From Nitrospira sp. (lineage in GTDB: Bacteria > Nitrospirota > Nitrospiria > Nitrospirales > Nitrospiraceae), in assembly GCA_022843785.1 (NCBI GenBank), contig JALHMZ010000008.1, forward strand, positions 62,001 to 126,000: a DNA stretch of 64,000 bases, read 5' to 3'. Within the stretch, counting starts at the first letter, position 1, and the number at the start of each line of letters is the position of its first letter. Of this stretch, positions 24,975 through 34,500 are shown one piece after another. Both the position numbers and the translations under genes were made by a program. The notes below the pieces were generated by a model. That model worked only from the letters and a program-made list of their open reading frames with translations. It searched no databases and was not told the DNA's origin.

Positions 24975-25886
24975 ATGACTTCTCTATGGACGAGAGTGGT
25001 TCTTGTATTGTGCTGCTGCTGGAACATGGTTTCTGTCGTTCCGGCCTTGTCATCCGAGCCTGCCGGGTCTGCTGCGGCAAGCCGGCAGTGGGAGCGGTTG
25101 CTGGCTGACGCAGGACAGCTGCATCTGCCGACAACGTTTTTGAAGGTGATCCCTCCGGATTTCATCCGGTTTGAATTCGACGATCTTCGGACGTATGCGG
25201 CGGAGTACCATCCTGGCGAGCATCGCCTGGTGCTCAATCGGTCCTTGTCTTTTAATACTGCCGGACGGGTGCTTAAGCCGCTCACCAAAATGACGCACAA
25301 GGAGTTGGAGGTTCTGTATCACGAACTGTTCCATGCTTACATGGACTATCTCGCGTCTTCCATCGGAGGGCAGGGGGATGACGGTTCTGTGTCGAGCGAA
25401 TTGATCAATTTTGCGCGAATGCAGCAGACTTGCCGGTATGAAAACGTGATGATCGCACCGGTTGCGCAGCGACCGAATGAGACAGAATTGCGCTATCTGA
25501 CGGAATCAGAATCCTGGGAAGCCCTCAATGAAACATGGGCTGTCTTCATTGGTTGGGCTATTTGGAATCAACTCGACGTGCAACATCCGGGGGTGGACTC
25601 GATGTTTCGGCAGCAGCGTCTGATGGAACAATGGGCTCAGCGGCTTCACGCGGCTTTTCAGCAGGGAGAGCTTCGTGGGTACTATGTTCCCGAAGATATC
25701 GATGAACGCCGTATCACCCATAAACGGTTTCTTGCCAAACCATCACAGATTACCTGGGGAGAGGCCGTAGCGCTTATGAGTCAAGTGCTTGGTTTTAATG
25801 GTAAATCTGTTCTATTTGCTCAGAACATTGCCGGGGTCTCACAGGGTGGTGCTCAATCCGCACCCTGTAGATCCATTAGCAAGTAA
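24975..25886 (+). CDS. Exported HExxH protein, putative metallopeptidase
   Basis: The 303-residue protein has a signal peptide (hydrophobic residues 7-25, cleavage near ALSSEP). Residues 113-123 read VLYHELFHAYM, containing HELFH (116-120), a HExxH zinc site. A downstream 'SESWEALNETWAVFIGWAIW' helix could supply the third ligand as in gluzincins. I do not recognise a named family. Periplasmic or secreted peptidase activity is inference from the motif. The chosen ATG is in-frame codon 18 of a longer reading and directly precedes the signal peptide. Confidence 0.6.
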   Translation: MTSLWTRVVLVLCCCWNMVSVVPALSSEPAGSAAASRQWERLLADAGQLHLPTTFLKVIPPDFIRFEFDDLRTYAAEYHPGEHRLVLNRSLSFNTAGRVLKPLTKMTHKELEVLYHELFHAYMDYLASSIGGQGDDGSVSSELINFARMQQTCRYENVMIAPVAQRPNETELRYLTESESWEALNETWAVFIGWAIWNQLDVQHPGVDSMFRQQRLMEQWAQRLHAAFQQGELRGYYVPEDIDERRITHKRFLAKPSQITWGEAVALMSQVLGFNGKSVLFAQNIAGVSQGGAQSAPCRSISK

Positions 25887-25920
25887 AAAGAAAAAATCAG
25901 ACTGAGACCTGCTTCCCCTC

Positions 25921-25949
25921 TTGACATGGCGGAACTTCATCAATAGAAT
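25921..25949 (+). promoter_or_regulatory. Strong sigma-70 promoter of the tRNA-tuf operon
   Basis: TTGACA, exactly 17 bp, then TAGAAT. It lies about 170 bp before tRNA-Tyr in a gap with no gene and should drive the tRNA-tuf-secE-nusG string. The core resembles the rpsL promoter, and both share CATCAATA around the start of the -10 box. Confidence 0.75.
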
Positions 25950-26118
25950 CCGGCATTTCCTAATCGGCTTGTCCGGCACAGCAGCGATTCAATCATCTTG
26001 ATTGAAAAGAGAAAGCTGTGCGCGGAGAGGTGTGCTCTTATTTTACACACCGAAGCAGCGAACATTTTTTGAATCTGCGTCGAATTTGTTTGGATTGCAA
26101 CGTACGGTGAAGTGTCGC

Positions 26119-26204
26119 GGGCAGGTACCCAAGTGGCCAAAGGGGGCAGACTGTAAATCTGCTGGCTTATGTCTTCCAAGGTTCGAATCCTTGCCTGCCC
26201 ACCA
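26119..26204 (+). tRNA. tRNA-Tyr (GTA)
   Basis: It is 86 nt with a long variable arm as expected for Tyr. The acceptor stem GGGCAGG pairs with CCTGCCC, followed by A and an encoded CCA. The anticodon GTA is at 26153-26155 and the T-loop is GTTCGAATC. Confidence 0.96.
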
Positions 26205-26349
26205 TTAAGCCGGTTTATATCGCCTGCTCGATAATGTGTGCGGGGAGAGAGTGGCGGGTCGATCAGGTGTGGAGTGGTATGGCGGTTGGGTCCTGAGTGT
26301 GGAGCATCTGTTCGATTCAGCTGTGGGCATTCAGCGCGAGAAATAAGAG

Positions 26350-26424
26350 GCGGGCGTAGCTCAGTGGTAGAGTTCCAGCCTTCCAAGCTGGCTGTCGTGG
26401 GTTCAAATCCCATCGCCCGCTCCA
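26350..26424 (+). tRNA. tRNA-Gly (TCC)
   Basis: The acceptor GCGGGCG pairs with CGCCCGC and CCA is encoded. The anticodon stem CCAGC/GCTGG encloses CTTCCAA, giving TCC at 26382-26384. The D-arm and GTTCAAATC T-loop are regular. Confidence 0.96.
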
Positions 26425-26516
26425 TACCGAGGACGTGAGGTGTGAAACGTGAGGCGTGAGACGAAAGAAGCCGGGTGCTGTACAAGCGTTCACGTATGAC
26501 GTTTCACCGGGAAGAG

Positions 26517-26592
26517 GCCCACGTAGCTCAGTTGGTAGAGCACGTCCTTGGTAAGGACGAGGTCACGCGTTCGATCCGCGTCGTGGGCTCCA
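26517..26592 (+). tRNA. tRNA-Thr (GGT)
   Basis: The acceptor GCCCACG pairs with CGTGGGC and CCA is encoded. The anticodon stem CGTCC/GGACG encloses TTGGTAA, giving GGT at 26550-26552. It lies about 100 bp before tuf, the arrangement also known from the E. coli tufB operon. Confidence 0.96.
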
Positions 26593-26694
26593 GTGCGTAG
26601 CGTAGGGTGAAGCTGAGGCATAGCGTTGAGGGAAGGAGGCCGGATGTGGATCTCCTCAATGTGAACCTCAACCGAGCAAGTAACGGAGGGAGTT

Positions 26695-27900
26695 ATGGCG
26701 AAGGCGAAATATGAGCGGAAGAAGCCGCACGTAAACATTGGGACGATCGGGCACGTGGACCACGGAAAGACCACGTTGACGGCGTCGTTGACCAAGATTT
26801 GTGCGGATCGGGGCATGGCGAAGTTCATCCCCTATGACGAAGTGGCCAAGGCGAGCGAGAGTCAAGGGCGTCGCGACGCCACGAAGATCATGACCATTGC
26901 CATCAGTCACGTCGAGTACGAGACCGACAAGCGGCACTATGCCCACGTGGACTGTCCCGGCCACGCCGACTATGTCAAGAACATGATCACCGGGGCCGCG
27001 CAGATGGACGGGGCGATTTTGGTCGTCAGCGCCGCCGACGGGCCCATGCCGCAGACCCGGGAACATATTCTGTTGGCCCGGCAGGTGGGCGTACCCTACA
27101 TCGTGGTGTTTTTGAACAAGGCCGACAAGGTCGATGACAAAGAATTGCTGGAGCTCGTGGAGCTCGAAGTGCGGGAGTTGTTGACCAAGTACGGATTCCC
27201 TGGCGACAAGACCCCGATCGTGCATGGCAGCGCATTGAAAGCGATGGAAGGCGATCAGGGCGAATTGGGCGTGCCGAGCATTCTGAAGCTGCTCGATGCC
27301 GTGGATACGTATATTCCGACGCCCCAGCGGCCCATCGAGAAGCCGTTCCTGATGCCGATCGAAGATGTGTTCACCATCAGCGGGCGCGGCACCGTGGTGA
27401 CCGGGCGCTGCGAGCGGGGCATCGTTAAGGTCGGCGATGAGATCGAGATCGTGGGCCTGCGGCCGACGCAGACCACCATCGTGACCGGCGTCGAGATGTT
27501 CCGCAAAGTGCTCGATGAAGGGCAGGCGGGCGACAACGTCGGCGTGCTCTTGCGGGGGACGAAGAAAGAAGACGTCGAGCGCGGCATGGTGCTGGCGAAG
27601 CCCAAGACCGTCACGCCGCATACGAAGTTCAAGGCGGAAATCTATGTGTTGGCGAAGGAAGAAGGGGGGCGGCACACGCCGTTCTTCAACGGGTATCGGC
27701 CGCAGTTCTACTTCCGGACCACGGATGTGACGGGCATCGTGTCGCTCAATCCGGGGGTGGAGATGGTGATGCCGGGGGACAACGTGAGTGTGACGGGCGA
27801 ATTGATCAGCCCGATCGCGATGGATCAGGGGCTACGGTTTGCGGTGCGCGAGGGCGGCAAGACCGTGGGTTCCGGCGTCGTCACGGAAATTCTGGCGTAA
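26695..27900 (+). CDS. tuf: Elongation factor Tu, copy 1
   Basis: The 401-residue GTPase delivers aminoacyl-tRNA to the ribosome. G1 GHVDHGKT (19-26), G3 DCPGH (86-90) and G4 NKAD are normal. Switch I is unusual: where most EF-Tu have RGITINTSHVEY, this one reads [12 protein letters not shown] (64-75), keeping only the Mg-binding Thr (Thr67). The gene follows three tRNA genes and precedes rpmG, tRNA-Trp, secE and nusG. Its coding sequence is identical to the second copy except for one silent base (GCG for Ala30, GCA in the other). Confidence 0.95.
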   Translation: MAKAKYERKKPHVNIGTIGHVDHGKTTLTASLTKICADRGMAKFIPYDEVAKASESQGRRDATKIMTIAISHVEYETDKRHYAHVDCPGHADYVKNMITGAAQMDGAILVVSAADGPMPQTREHILLARQVGVPYIVVFLNKADKVDDKELLELVELEVRELLTKYGFPGDKTPIVHGSALKAMEGDQGELGVPSILKLLDAVDTYIPTPQRPIEKPFLMPIEDVFTISGRGTVVTGRCERGIVKVGDEIEIVGLRPTQTTIVTGVEMFRKVLDEGQAGDNVGVLLRGTKKEDVERGMVLAKPKTVTPHTKFKAEIYVLAKEEGGRHTPFFNGYRPQFYFRTTDVTGIVSLNPGVEMVMPGDNVSVTGELISPIAMDQGLRFAVREGGKTVGSGVVTEILA

Positions 27901-27971
27901 GAAGACGTTGACACGAGAGTCGCTGTACTTGTCAGCGTGCAAGCCTGTCAGCTTGTATCGAGGAGAAAGAG

Positions 27972-28121
27972 ATGCGTGAAATTATTGATTTGGCCTGTCC
28001 GACCTGTAAACAGCGGAATTATTCGACGAATAAAAACAAGAAGAATGATCCGGATCGGTTGGAGCGAAACAAGTTCTGCAAGTTCTGCCGGAAGCACACG
28101 CCTCATAAAGAGGTGAAGTGA
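27972..28121 (+). CDS. rpmG: 50S ribosomal protein L33
   Basis: The 49-residue protein has two CxxC pairs ([10 protein letters not shown] and [10 protein letters not shown]), so it is the zinc-binding form of L33. The length is normal. A ribosome-binding site AGGAGA precedes the ATG by 6 bp. It sits between tuf and tRNA-Trp, the usual bacterial order before secE-nusG. Confidence 0.93.
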   Translation: MREIIDLACPTCKQRNYSTNKNKKNDPDRLERNKFCKFCRKHTPHKEVK

Positions 28122-28180
28122 GTGAGCGGTAAGGGGTGAATGGTTCACCGATCGGCTGGCATTCACACCTTACGGTTCAC
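28122..28180 (+). terminator. Long intercistronic hairpin after rpmG
   Basis: Arms GTGAGCGGTAAGGGGTGAAT and ATTCACACCTTACGGTTCAC pair at 17 of 20 positions, with a smaller perfect hairpin GGTGAA/TTCACC overlapping the left arm. No T-run follows, so it is more likely an RNA-processing or stability structure freeing the tRNA-Trp than a terminator. The left-arm word GTGAGCGGTAAGG recurs after rpsL. Confidence 0.45.
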
Positions 28181-28188
28181 GTCCAAGT

Positions 28189-28263
28189 AGGGGCATGGTG
28201 TCAATGGCAGCACATCGGTCTCCAAAACCGAGAGTCTAGGTTCAAATCCTAGTGCCCCTGCCA
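28189..28263 (+). tRNA. tRNA-Trp (CCA)
   Basis: The acceptor AGGGGCA pairs with TGCCCCT, followed by G and an encoded CCA. The anticodon loop CTCCAAA gives CCA at 28222-28224. Its position between rpmG and secE is conserved in many bacteria. Confidence 0.96.
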
Positions 28264-28391
28264 TGCAGAGTGTGATTGACCCGGAATGCCGAGGATGGGC
28301 GTGATGGGGGCAACCCATTCCGTGGCGATGTCGTGTGAACGGTTCGCTTGGCTGTTAGCCGGAGCGGAAGAGATAGAAAACGGAGTGACCG

Positions 28392-28586
28392 ATGTTTAAG
28401 CGTATGACTGATTCGATCCGGCTGTTTATGACGGATGTTCGGGCTGAATTGAAGAAGGTTTCGTTCCCGACCCGTCCGGAAACCATTGGTTCTACAACGG
28501 TCGTGATTGTGTTTTGTGTGCTGATGTCGCTCTATCTGTCGGCTGTCGATTCAATCCTTTCATGGCTGGTCGGCAAACTGATTTGA
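28392..28586 (+). CDS. secE: Preprotein translocase subunit SecE
   Basis: The 64-residue single-span protein has the conserved cytoplasmic helix DVRAELKKVSFPTRPET, then a membrane helix (TTVVIVFCVLMSLYLSAVDSI). It clamps SecY in the inner-membrane translocon. The short form with one helix is the common bacterial type. It lies directly upstream of nusG as usual; its partner gene secY lies in the spc cluster of this window. Confidence 0.93.
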   Translation: MFKRMTDSIRLFMTDVRAELKKVSFPTRPETIGSTTVVIVFCVLMSLYLSAVDSILSWLVGKLI

Positions 28587-28651
28587 GAGATGAGTAGAAC
28601 GGTCAAGGAATCGTCGAACATGGCTGGGACCTATAGACCGAAGGGTGGGGC

Positions 28652-29188
28652 ATGACGAAGAACTGGTACGTCATTCATACGTATGCGGGGTTTGAGGGGC
28701 GGGTTAAGACCAGCTTGGTGGAGCGCGCCAATCAGATGGGCTTGGTTGAAAAGCTTGGACAGGTGCTCGTGCCGACAGAGGACGTGATCGAAATCAAGGA
28801 CGGTAAGCGACGGACATCCCGGCGCAAGTTTTTCCCTGGCTATGTGTTGATTGAGCTGGAATCACCTGTTGGCGATGAGACCCTGCAGATGATCAAGGAG
28901 ACCCCGAAGGTGACCGGGTTCGTAGGGGGTGGGACGGTACCGCTGCCCTTGACTCCTGAAGAGGTTGAATCGTTGCTCAAGCAAGTTGATGCCGGTCAGG
29001 CCGAACCGCGCGAGCAGGTGAAGTTCATCAAGGGCGACAATGTTCGAATCATCGACGGTCCGTTCCTGGGATTCAATGGCCTGGTTGATGAGGTCGATCA
29101 AGATCATAGTCGATTAAAGCTCATGGTGAGCATTTTCGGCCGATCGACGCCGGTGGAATTGGGGTTTTTACAGGTTGAACGGATTTAA
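28652..29188 (+). CDS. nusG: Transcription termination/antitermination factor NusG
   Basis: The 178-residue protein has the NGN domain (WYVIHTYAGFEGRVKTSL; RRKFFPGYVLIELE) and a C-terminal KOW domain (KGDNVRIIDGPFLGFNGLVD). It binds RNA polymerase and links it to Rho or the ribosome through S10. The length is standard. It precedes rplK by 45 bp, a spacer filled with GAGTGCTGAG repeats. Confidence 0.95.
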   Translation: MTKNWYVIHTYAGFEGRVKTSLVERANQMGLVEKLGQVLVPTEDVIEIKDGKRRTSRRKFFPGYVLIELESPVGDETLQMIKETPKVTGFVGGGTVPLPLTPEEVESLLKQVDAGQAEPREQVKFIKGDNVRIIDGPFLGFNGLVDEVDQDHSRLKLMVSIFGRSTPVELGFLQVERI

Positions 29189-29233
29189 ACAGTGCTGAGC
29201 GATGAGTGCTGAGTGCTGAGGTAAGGAGCAGAT

Positions 29234-29659
29234 ATGGCGAAGGAAGTATCCGCACAAATCAAACTGCAGATTCCGGCAGGGAAGGCCAATCCGGCCCCTC
29301 CCGTTGGCCCCTCGCTTGGCCAGCACGGGGTCAACATCATGGAGTTTTGCAAACAGTTTAATGCCAAGACGCAGAAGGAAGGCGACAGCATTATTCCGGT
29401 CATTATTACGGTGTATAAGGACCGGACCTTTACTTTTGTCATGAAGACACCGCCGGCTTCGGACCTTCTGAAGAAGGCGGCCGGGATTATTAAAGGGTCC
29501 GGTGTGCCACAGAAAGACAAGGTCGGGAAGATCACGAGAGCGCAGTTGAACGAGATCGCGCAGAAAAAAATAGTCGATCTGAATGCAGCCGATGTGGCCG
29601 GAGCTGCCAAGATTATCGAAGGCACCGCTCGCAGCATGGGCATCGTTATTCAAGGGTAG
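29234..29659 (+). CDS. rplK: 50S ribosomal protein L11
   Basis: The 141-residue protein has the N-terminal domain start [20 protein letters not shown] then [14 protein letters not shown] (the thiostrepton-contact proline-rich helix) and the C-terminal rRNA-binding domain ending [10 protein letters not shown]. It forms the GTPase-associated centre with 23S rRNA. AAGGAG lies 6 bp before the ATG. It is first of the rplK-rplA-rplJ-rplL group. Confidence 0.95.
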   Translation: MAKEVSAQIKLQIPAGKANPAPPVGPSLGQHGVNIMEFCKQFNAKTQKEGDSIIPVIITVYKDRTFTFVMKTPPASDLLKKAAGIIKGSGVPQKDKVGKITRAQLNEIAQKKIVDLNAADVAGAAKIIEGTARSMGIVIQG

Positions 29660-29684
29660 GATCGAGAGAGAAGGAGTTGTTGTC

Positions 29685-30377
29685 ATGGGAAAGAAGATGA
29701 AGTCCGCAGCGGAGAAAATCGAGCCGCGCGCCTATGCGTTGCGGGAGGCGGTTGAGGCCGTGAAGACATCGGCCTATGCGAAGTTCGATGAATCAGTCGA
29801 TCTCGCGCTTCGGTTGGGGATTGACCCCAAACGGTCTGATCAAATGGTTCGCGGGACTGCATCACTTCCGCACGGCACCGGCAAAAAAGTGCGAGTTTTA
29901 GTCTTTGCCAGAGGTGACAAGGAGCAGGAGGCCAGGCAGGCTGGAGCCGACTATGTGGGAGCGGATGATTTGATGGAGAAGATCAAGGGGGGATGGATGG
30001 AGTTCGATTGCGCCATCGCGACCCCGGATCTGATGGCGTCGGTCGGTAAGCTTGGTAAACAGCTTGGTCCACGCGGGCTCATGCCGAATCCAAAGACCGG
30101 CACCGTGACCTTTGAAGTGGGCAAGGCCGTCTCGGACATTCGGAAGGGGCGGGTTGAGTTTAAGGTTGAAAAGGCGGGCATCGTACAAGTGCCGATCGGG
30201 AAAGTGTCGTTCGATGCGGCCAAGTTGTATGACAACGCGTCGGCCATCATCGAGTCGGTCATCAAGGCGAAGCCGGCTTCGTGCAAGGGGCGATATCTCA
30301 AGAGCGCGGTGGTTTCCAGCACGATGGGCCCCGGCGTGATGCTGGACGCGGTCGCGTTGATGAAGCAGTGGTCGTGA
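29685..30377 (+). CDS. rplA: 50S ribosomal protein L1
   Basis: The 230-residue protein carries the L1 signature motifs [35 protein letters not shown] and [14 protein letters not shown]. It forms the mobile L1 stalk and in many bacteria represses its own operon by binding mRNA. The ATG was chosen for MGKKMKSA with GAGAAGGAG 8 bp upstream; a longer frame runs back into rplK. It is followed by a hairpin-containing spacer before rplJ. Confidence 0.95.
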   Translation: MGKKMKSAAEKIEPRAYALREAVEAVKTSAYAKFDESVDLALRLGIDPKRSDQMVRGTASLPHGTGKKVRVLVFARGDKEQEARQAGADYVGADDLMEKIKGGWMEFDCAIATPDLMASVGKLGKQLGPRGLMPNPKTGTVTFEVGKAVSDIRKGRVEFKVEKAGIVQVPIGKVSFDAAKLYDNASAIIESVIKAKPASCKGRYLKSAVVSSTMGPGVMLDAVALMKQWS

Positions 30378-30393
30378 AGAGGGATGGTCGCTC

Positions 30394-30445
30394 GTCATTC
30401 GTCATTGAGGGGGCATTTCTCAGTCAATGGCCGTTGACGAATGAC
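30394..30445 (+). terminator. Leader hairpin between rplA and rplJ
   Basis: GTCATTCGTCA and TGACGAATGAC form a perfect 11-bp stem closing a structured interior, and TCTTTGTTT follows. It is in the place where L10 binds its own leader or an attenuator acts in other bacteria. The arms are the dispersed word GACGAATGAC also seen at 1147-1180. Confidence 0.45.
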
Positions 30446-30468
30446 TCTTTGTTTGGAAGGGGAAGGCA

Positions 30469-31404
30469 ATGAAGAAGGAAGAAAAAGCTACGGCGGTTGC
30501 GGAACTGACCGAGAGGTTCGGTCGTGCGCGGCTGGCCATTCTGACGGAATGTGCCGGACTTCCGGTCAATCAAGTGACGGAACTGCGCAAGCAGCTCCGT
30601 GGCGCCAAAGCGGAGTATCGGGTCGTGAAGAACACGCTCGCGGCTCGCGCGGTCGAGGGAACAGCCCTGGCCGGTCTCGCGGCGTATCTCAAGGGGCCCA
30701 CGGGCATCGTCATCGGGTATGACGATCCGGTAATGCCGACGAAGGTATTGCGCGACTTCATCGGCGCAGAGAAGCGTGACGAGAAAATTCGGATGACGGT
30801 CGGCGTGCTGGAAGGAAAAGTTGTTAAGCCTGCCGATCTGGCGGCTGTCGCGAAGTTGCCGAAGAAGGAAGTACTGATTGCTATGCTGCTTTCGGCCATG
30901 CAGGGGCCGATCCGCGGCGTGGTGTATACGCTCAACGCGGTTTTGTCGAAATTTGTGAGAGTCATTGCAGCCATTCAGGATAAAAAGAAAGGGGAGGGAG
31001 ACATGTCAGCAACCACAACGAAACTGTCGCAGGAAGAATTCATCAAGGCTATCGAGGGCATGAGCGTGCTCGATTTGGCTGAGCTCGTGAAGGGTTTGGA
31101 GACCCGCTTCGGGGTGACGGCTGCCGCGCCGGTTGCGGCCGCCGCCGGTCCCGCTGCTGGCGGAGGCGCTGCTGCGCCTGCCGAGGAAAAGACCTCGTTC
31201 GATGTCATTCTTGCGTCTGCGCCGGCCGACAAGAAAATTCAGATCATTAAGGTTGTGCGCGAATTGACCAGCCTTGGGCTGAAGGAAGCGAAAGATTTGG
31301 TGGAAGGCGCGCCGAAGCCGGTCAAGACCGGCGTGGCGAAGGAAGAAGCCGATACCATGAAGAAGAAACTCGAAGAGGGCGGCGCCAAGGTCGAAATCAA
31401 GTAG
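30469..31404 (+). CDS. rplJ: Ribosomal protein L10, fused in frame to L7/L12
   Basis: The first 178 codons encode a full-length L10: rRNA-binding domain with [20 protein letters not shown] and [15 protein letters not shown], then the C-terminal helix that holds L12 dimers, ending [12 protein letters not shown]. No stop follows; the frame continues GAC-ATG directly into L7/L12 for a 311-residue product. L10 normally ends at about this length with its own stop, and several L12 copies bind each L10. Here one L12 would be covalently attached if the whole frame is translated. An internal SD, GGGGAGGGAG, before the L12 ATG allows separate L12. A sequencing error removing the stop cannot be excluded. 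Confidence 0.85.
   Translation: MKKEEKATAVAELTERFGRARLAILTECAGLPVNQVTELRKQLRGAKAEYRVVKNTLAARAVEGTALAGLAAYLKGPTGIVIGYDDPVMPTKVLRDFIGAEKRDEKIRMTVGVLEGKVVKPADLAAVAKLPKKEVLIAMLLSAMQGPIRGVVYTLNAVLSKFVRVIAAIQDKKKGEGDMSATTTKLSQEEFIKAIEGMSVLDLAELVKGLETRFGVTAAAPVAAAAGPAAGGGAAAPAEEKTSFDVILASAPADKKIQIIKVVRELTSLGLKEAKDLVEGAPKPVKTGVAKEEADTMKKKLEEGGAKVEIK
31003..31404 (+). CDS. rplL: 50S ribosomal protein L7/L12 (internal start in the L10 frame)
   Basis: From the internal ATG this is a complete 133-residue L7/L12. It has the dimerising N-terminal domain ([20 protein letters not shown]), an Ala/Gly/Pro hinge (about residues 45-62), and the C-terminal factor-binding domain ([38 protein letters not shown]). 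The start has GGGGAGGGAG 3-5 bp upstream, so independent translation in excess over L10 is likely, as stoichiometry requires. It is read in the same frame as L10 with no stop between. Confidence 0.9.
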   Translation: MSATTTKLSQEEFIKAIEGMSVLDLAELVKGLETRFGVTAAAPVAAAAGPAAGGGAAAPAEEKTSFDVILASAPADKKIQIIKVVRELTSLGLKEAKDLVEGAPKPVKTGVAKEEADTMKKKLEEGGAKVEIK

Positions 31405-31440
31405 TACGCGAGCGCCATTCACAGTTGCCAGTGATCAATT

Positions 31441-31470
31441 AGGTGAAGCCGCATGGCTGCGGCTTCACCT
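31441..31470 (+). terminator. Perfect 13-bp hairpin between rplL and rpoB
   Basis: AGGTGAAGCCGCA, loop TGGC, then TGCGGCTTCACCT pair without mismatch, 36 bp after rplL and 55 bp before rpoB. There is no T-run. In E. coli the same gap holds an attenuator and an RNase III site that reduce rpoBC expression; a similar role is inferred here. Confidence 0.6.
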
Positions 31471-31524
31471 GTGATCGCTGACCATTGACATCTGTTCACC
31501 GCCAACCAACGTGGAGGAGCGGGC

Positions 31525-34500
31525 ATGTCCGAAACGACTCTGCAAGAGTTCGTCGAGCGGAAAGATTTTTCTCGTATTCGAACCAATATCGACATTCCGG
31601 ATCTGATTGAGATTCAGAAGCGCTCCTATGAGGAGTTTCTCCAGCTGGAAGTAGAGCCGGAGCGACGGAAAGATTGTGGCCTGCAAGCGGCGTTGGCGAG
31701 CGTATTCCCGATCCCTGACTATAACAATACGGCCATGCTCGAGTTTTCGAGCTATACGCTGGGTACGCCCAAGTACGATGAACGTGAGTGTCTTGAGCAG
31801 GGCATGACTTTCGCGGTGCCGCTGAAGCTGCGGGTTCGCCTGGTGGTGTTTGACAAGGAAGACAAAGGCCCCAGGAAGAAAGTGCTCGACGTCCGTGAGC
31901 AGGAGGTCTACGTCGGCGAATTGCCCCTGATGACGGAGCGCGGCACGTTTATCGTCAACGGAACCGAGCGAGTCGTTGTCAGTCAGCTCCATCGGTCTCC
32001 CGGCGCCTCGTTTACGCACGATAAAGGGCGCACCCATGCCAGCGGCAAAGTGCTGTACAGCGCGCGCATTATTCCCTATCGCGGCTCCTGGCTCGATTTT
32101 GAATTCGACGCACGAGATATTCTGTATGTCCGCATCGACCGCCGGCGGAAAATGCCCACCACGATTCTGTTGAAGGCCTTTGGGTTTTCCAGTGACGACT
32201 TGCTCAAGATGTATTATCCCGTCGAGGAAATCCGGGTGTCGAACGGGAAGATGTTCCGAAAGCTAGACGCGGAAATCCACCATGGACTTCGATGTTCAGG
32301 GGAAGTCTTTGAAAAGGGCGGTAAGGAACCGCTGGTGCGTGAAGGTACCAGGCTGACGAAGGGCATCATCGCGAAGCTGAAGGCGGCCGGAGTGAAAGAA
32401 ATTCCGATGCTTCCGGCAGAGCTTGTCGGCCGCGCCGTACTCACGGAATTGGTCGATTCGCAGAAGACGAAATTGGCTGAAAAGAATCAGCGGTTGACCG
32501 CCGAGATTGTAGAAGCGATTGTCGAGAGCGGCGTCGAGGAGTTTAAAGTTATTTATCTCGATATGGCCACGGCTACGCCGGTGATTTTCGACACCTTGGA
32601 AATGGAAAAGATCAGCTCGAAAGAAGAAGCGATGGTGGAAATCTATCGCCGGCTTCGCCCGGGCGAAACACCGTCCGTCGACACGGCGCGGGCGTTGTTT
32701 GACAACCTGTTTTTGAATTCCAAGCGATACGATCTGTCGCCCGTCGGGCGGCTCAAACTCAATAAGAAGCTGGGATTGGACCTCCCTCTGGAGCAACGCA
32801 CGCTGACGGCCCAGGACATGGTCGAAGTGATCCGGTATCTCGTGAACCTCAAGATCGGCAAGGGGGAAATCGACGACATCGACCATTTGGGCAATCGTCG
32901 TGTCCGGTCGGTCGGCGAGTTGTTGGAAAATCAGTTCAGGCTGGGCTTGGTGCGGATGGAGCGCAGTATTAAGGAGCGCATGAATCTCCTCGATATGGAG
33001 ACGGTGCTCCCGCATGATCTGATCAATGCCAAGCCGGTCGTTGCGGCGGTCAAGGAATTTTTCAGCAGCAGCCAGTTGTCACAATTTATGGACCAAACGA
33101 ATCCACTGGCGGAGATTACGCACAAGCGGCGCTTGTCGGCGCTCGGGCCGGGCGGCTTGACGAGAGAGCGTGCCGGATTCGAAGTCCGCGACGTGCATCC
33201 GTCGCACTATAGCCGCATTTGTCCCATCGAAACGCCGGAAGGTCCGAACATCGGGTTGATCACCTCGCTGGCCACCTATGCGCGGATCAATCAGTTTGGA
33301 TTCATCGAGGCGCCTTATCGGAAGGTGGTCAAAGGGCGCGTGACGGATGAGATGGAATTTCTGTCCGCGATCGAAGGGGACAAGTACATTATCGCCCAAG
33401 CGAATTCCAAGGTGGATGGGGCGGGCCGGCTGGTTTCTGAGACTGTGTCCTGTCGTCACGGCGGAGACTTTGTCATGGCTACGCCGGACAAGATCGAGTA
33501 CATGGACGTGTCTCCGAAGCAGGTCGTCAGCGTGGCAACGGCGCTGGTGCCGTTCTTAGAGCATGACGACGCCAACCGCGCCCTAATGGGCTCCAACATG
33601 CAACGCCAGGCGGTTCCGTTACTCACATCCGAATCTCCGTTGGTCGGCACTGGAATGGAAGCGGTTGTGGCGCGTGATTCGGGATATGTCATCCAAGCCC
33701 AGCGTGCCGGGGTTGTGGAAAGCGTCGATGCCACGCGTATCGTCGTGCGCGCAGACTCGAAGGATGGGAAAAAGGGGAAAGATTCAGGGTTGGATGTCTA
33801 CGACCTCATCAAGTTTCAGCGCTCGAATCAGAACACCTGTATTACCCAGACGCCCGTGGTGCGGCTCGGGCAGCCGGTCAAGAAGGGGCAAGTCCTCGGC
33901 GATGGCCCGGCGATCGATCATGGAGAGTTGGCATTGGGGAAGAACGTGCTGGTGGCGTTCATGCCGTGGGGCGGTTACAACTTCGAAGACGCTATTCTCC
34001 TCAGTGAGAAATTGGTTCGTGAAGATGCGTTCACGTCGATTCATATCGAAGAATTCGAGGTGGAAGCCCGCGATACGAAACTGGGTAAGGAAGATGTCAC
34101 CCGCGACATCCCCAATGTCGGCGAAGAAGCGCTCAGGAATCTGGACGAGAGCGGCATCATCCGCGTTGGCGCCGAAGTGAAGCCGGGCGACATTCTGGTC
34201 GGCAAAGTGACGCCGAAGGGTGAAACCCAGCTGACGCCGGAAGAGAAGCTGTTGCGCGCCATTTTCGGAGAGAAGGCCGGCGATGTGAAGGACACCTCGC
34301 TGACCGTGCCTCCTGGCGTCGAAGGCATCGTCGTGGACGTGAAGATTTTTTCGCGCAAAGGCCTCGACAAGGATGAGCGTTCGAAGAGCATCGAAACCGA
34401 TGATCAGATGAAGCTCCAGCGTGATCACCACGAAGAGCTGCGGATCATCGACGAAGAAAAGACGAAGAAGATCAGGAAGTTGTTGCTCGGCAAGGTGGTG

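Noticed and set aside
26668..27675. 335-codon open frame antisense to tuf copy 1 (and the 422-codon counterpart at 42674-43942)
   Set aside because: Both are shadows of the strongly biased tuf codon usage: identical in both copies, without ribosome-binding site, and rich in His, Arg and Pro as typical of antisense frames.
30981..31003. Programmed frameshift at the A-rich run between L10 and L12
   Set aside because: The zero frame is already open, and the internal ribosome-binding site explains L12 synthesis without a shift. The shifted frame leads to about 20 unrelated codons.
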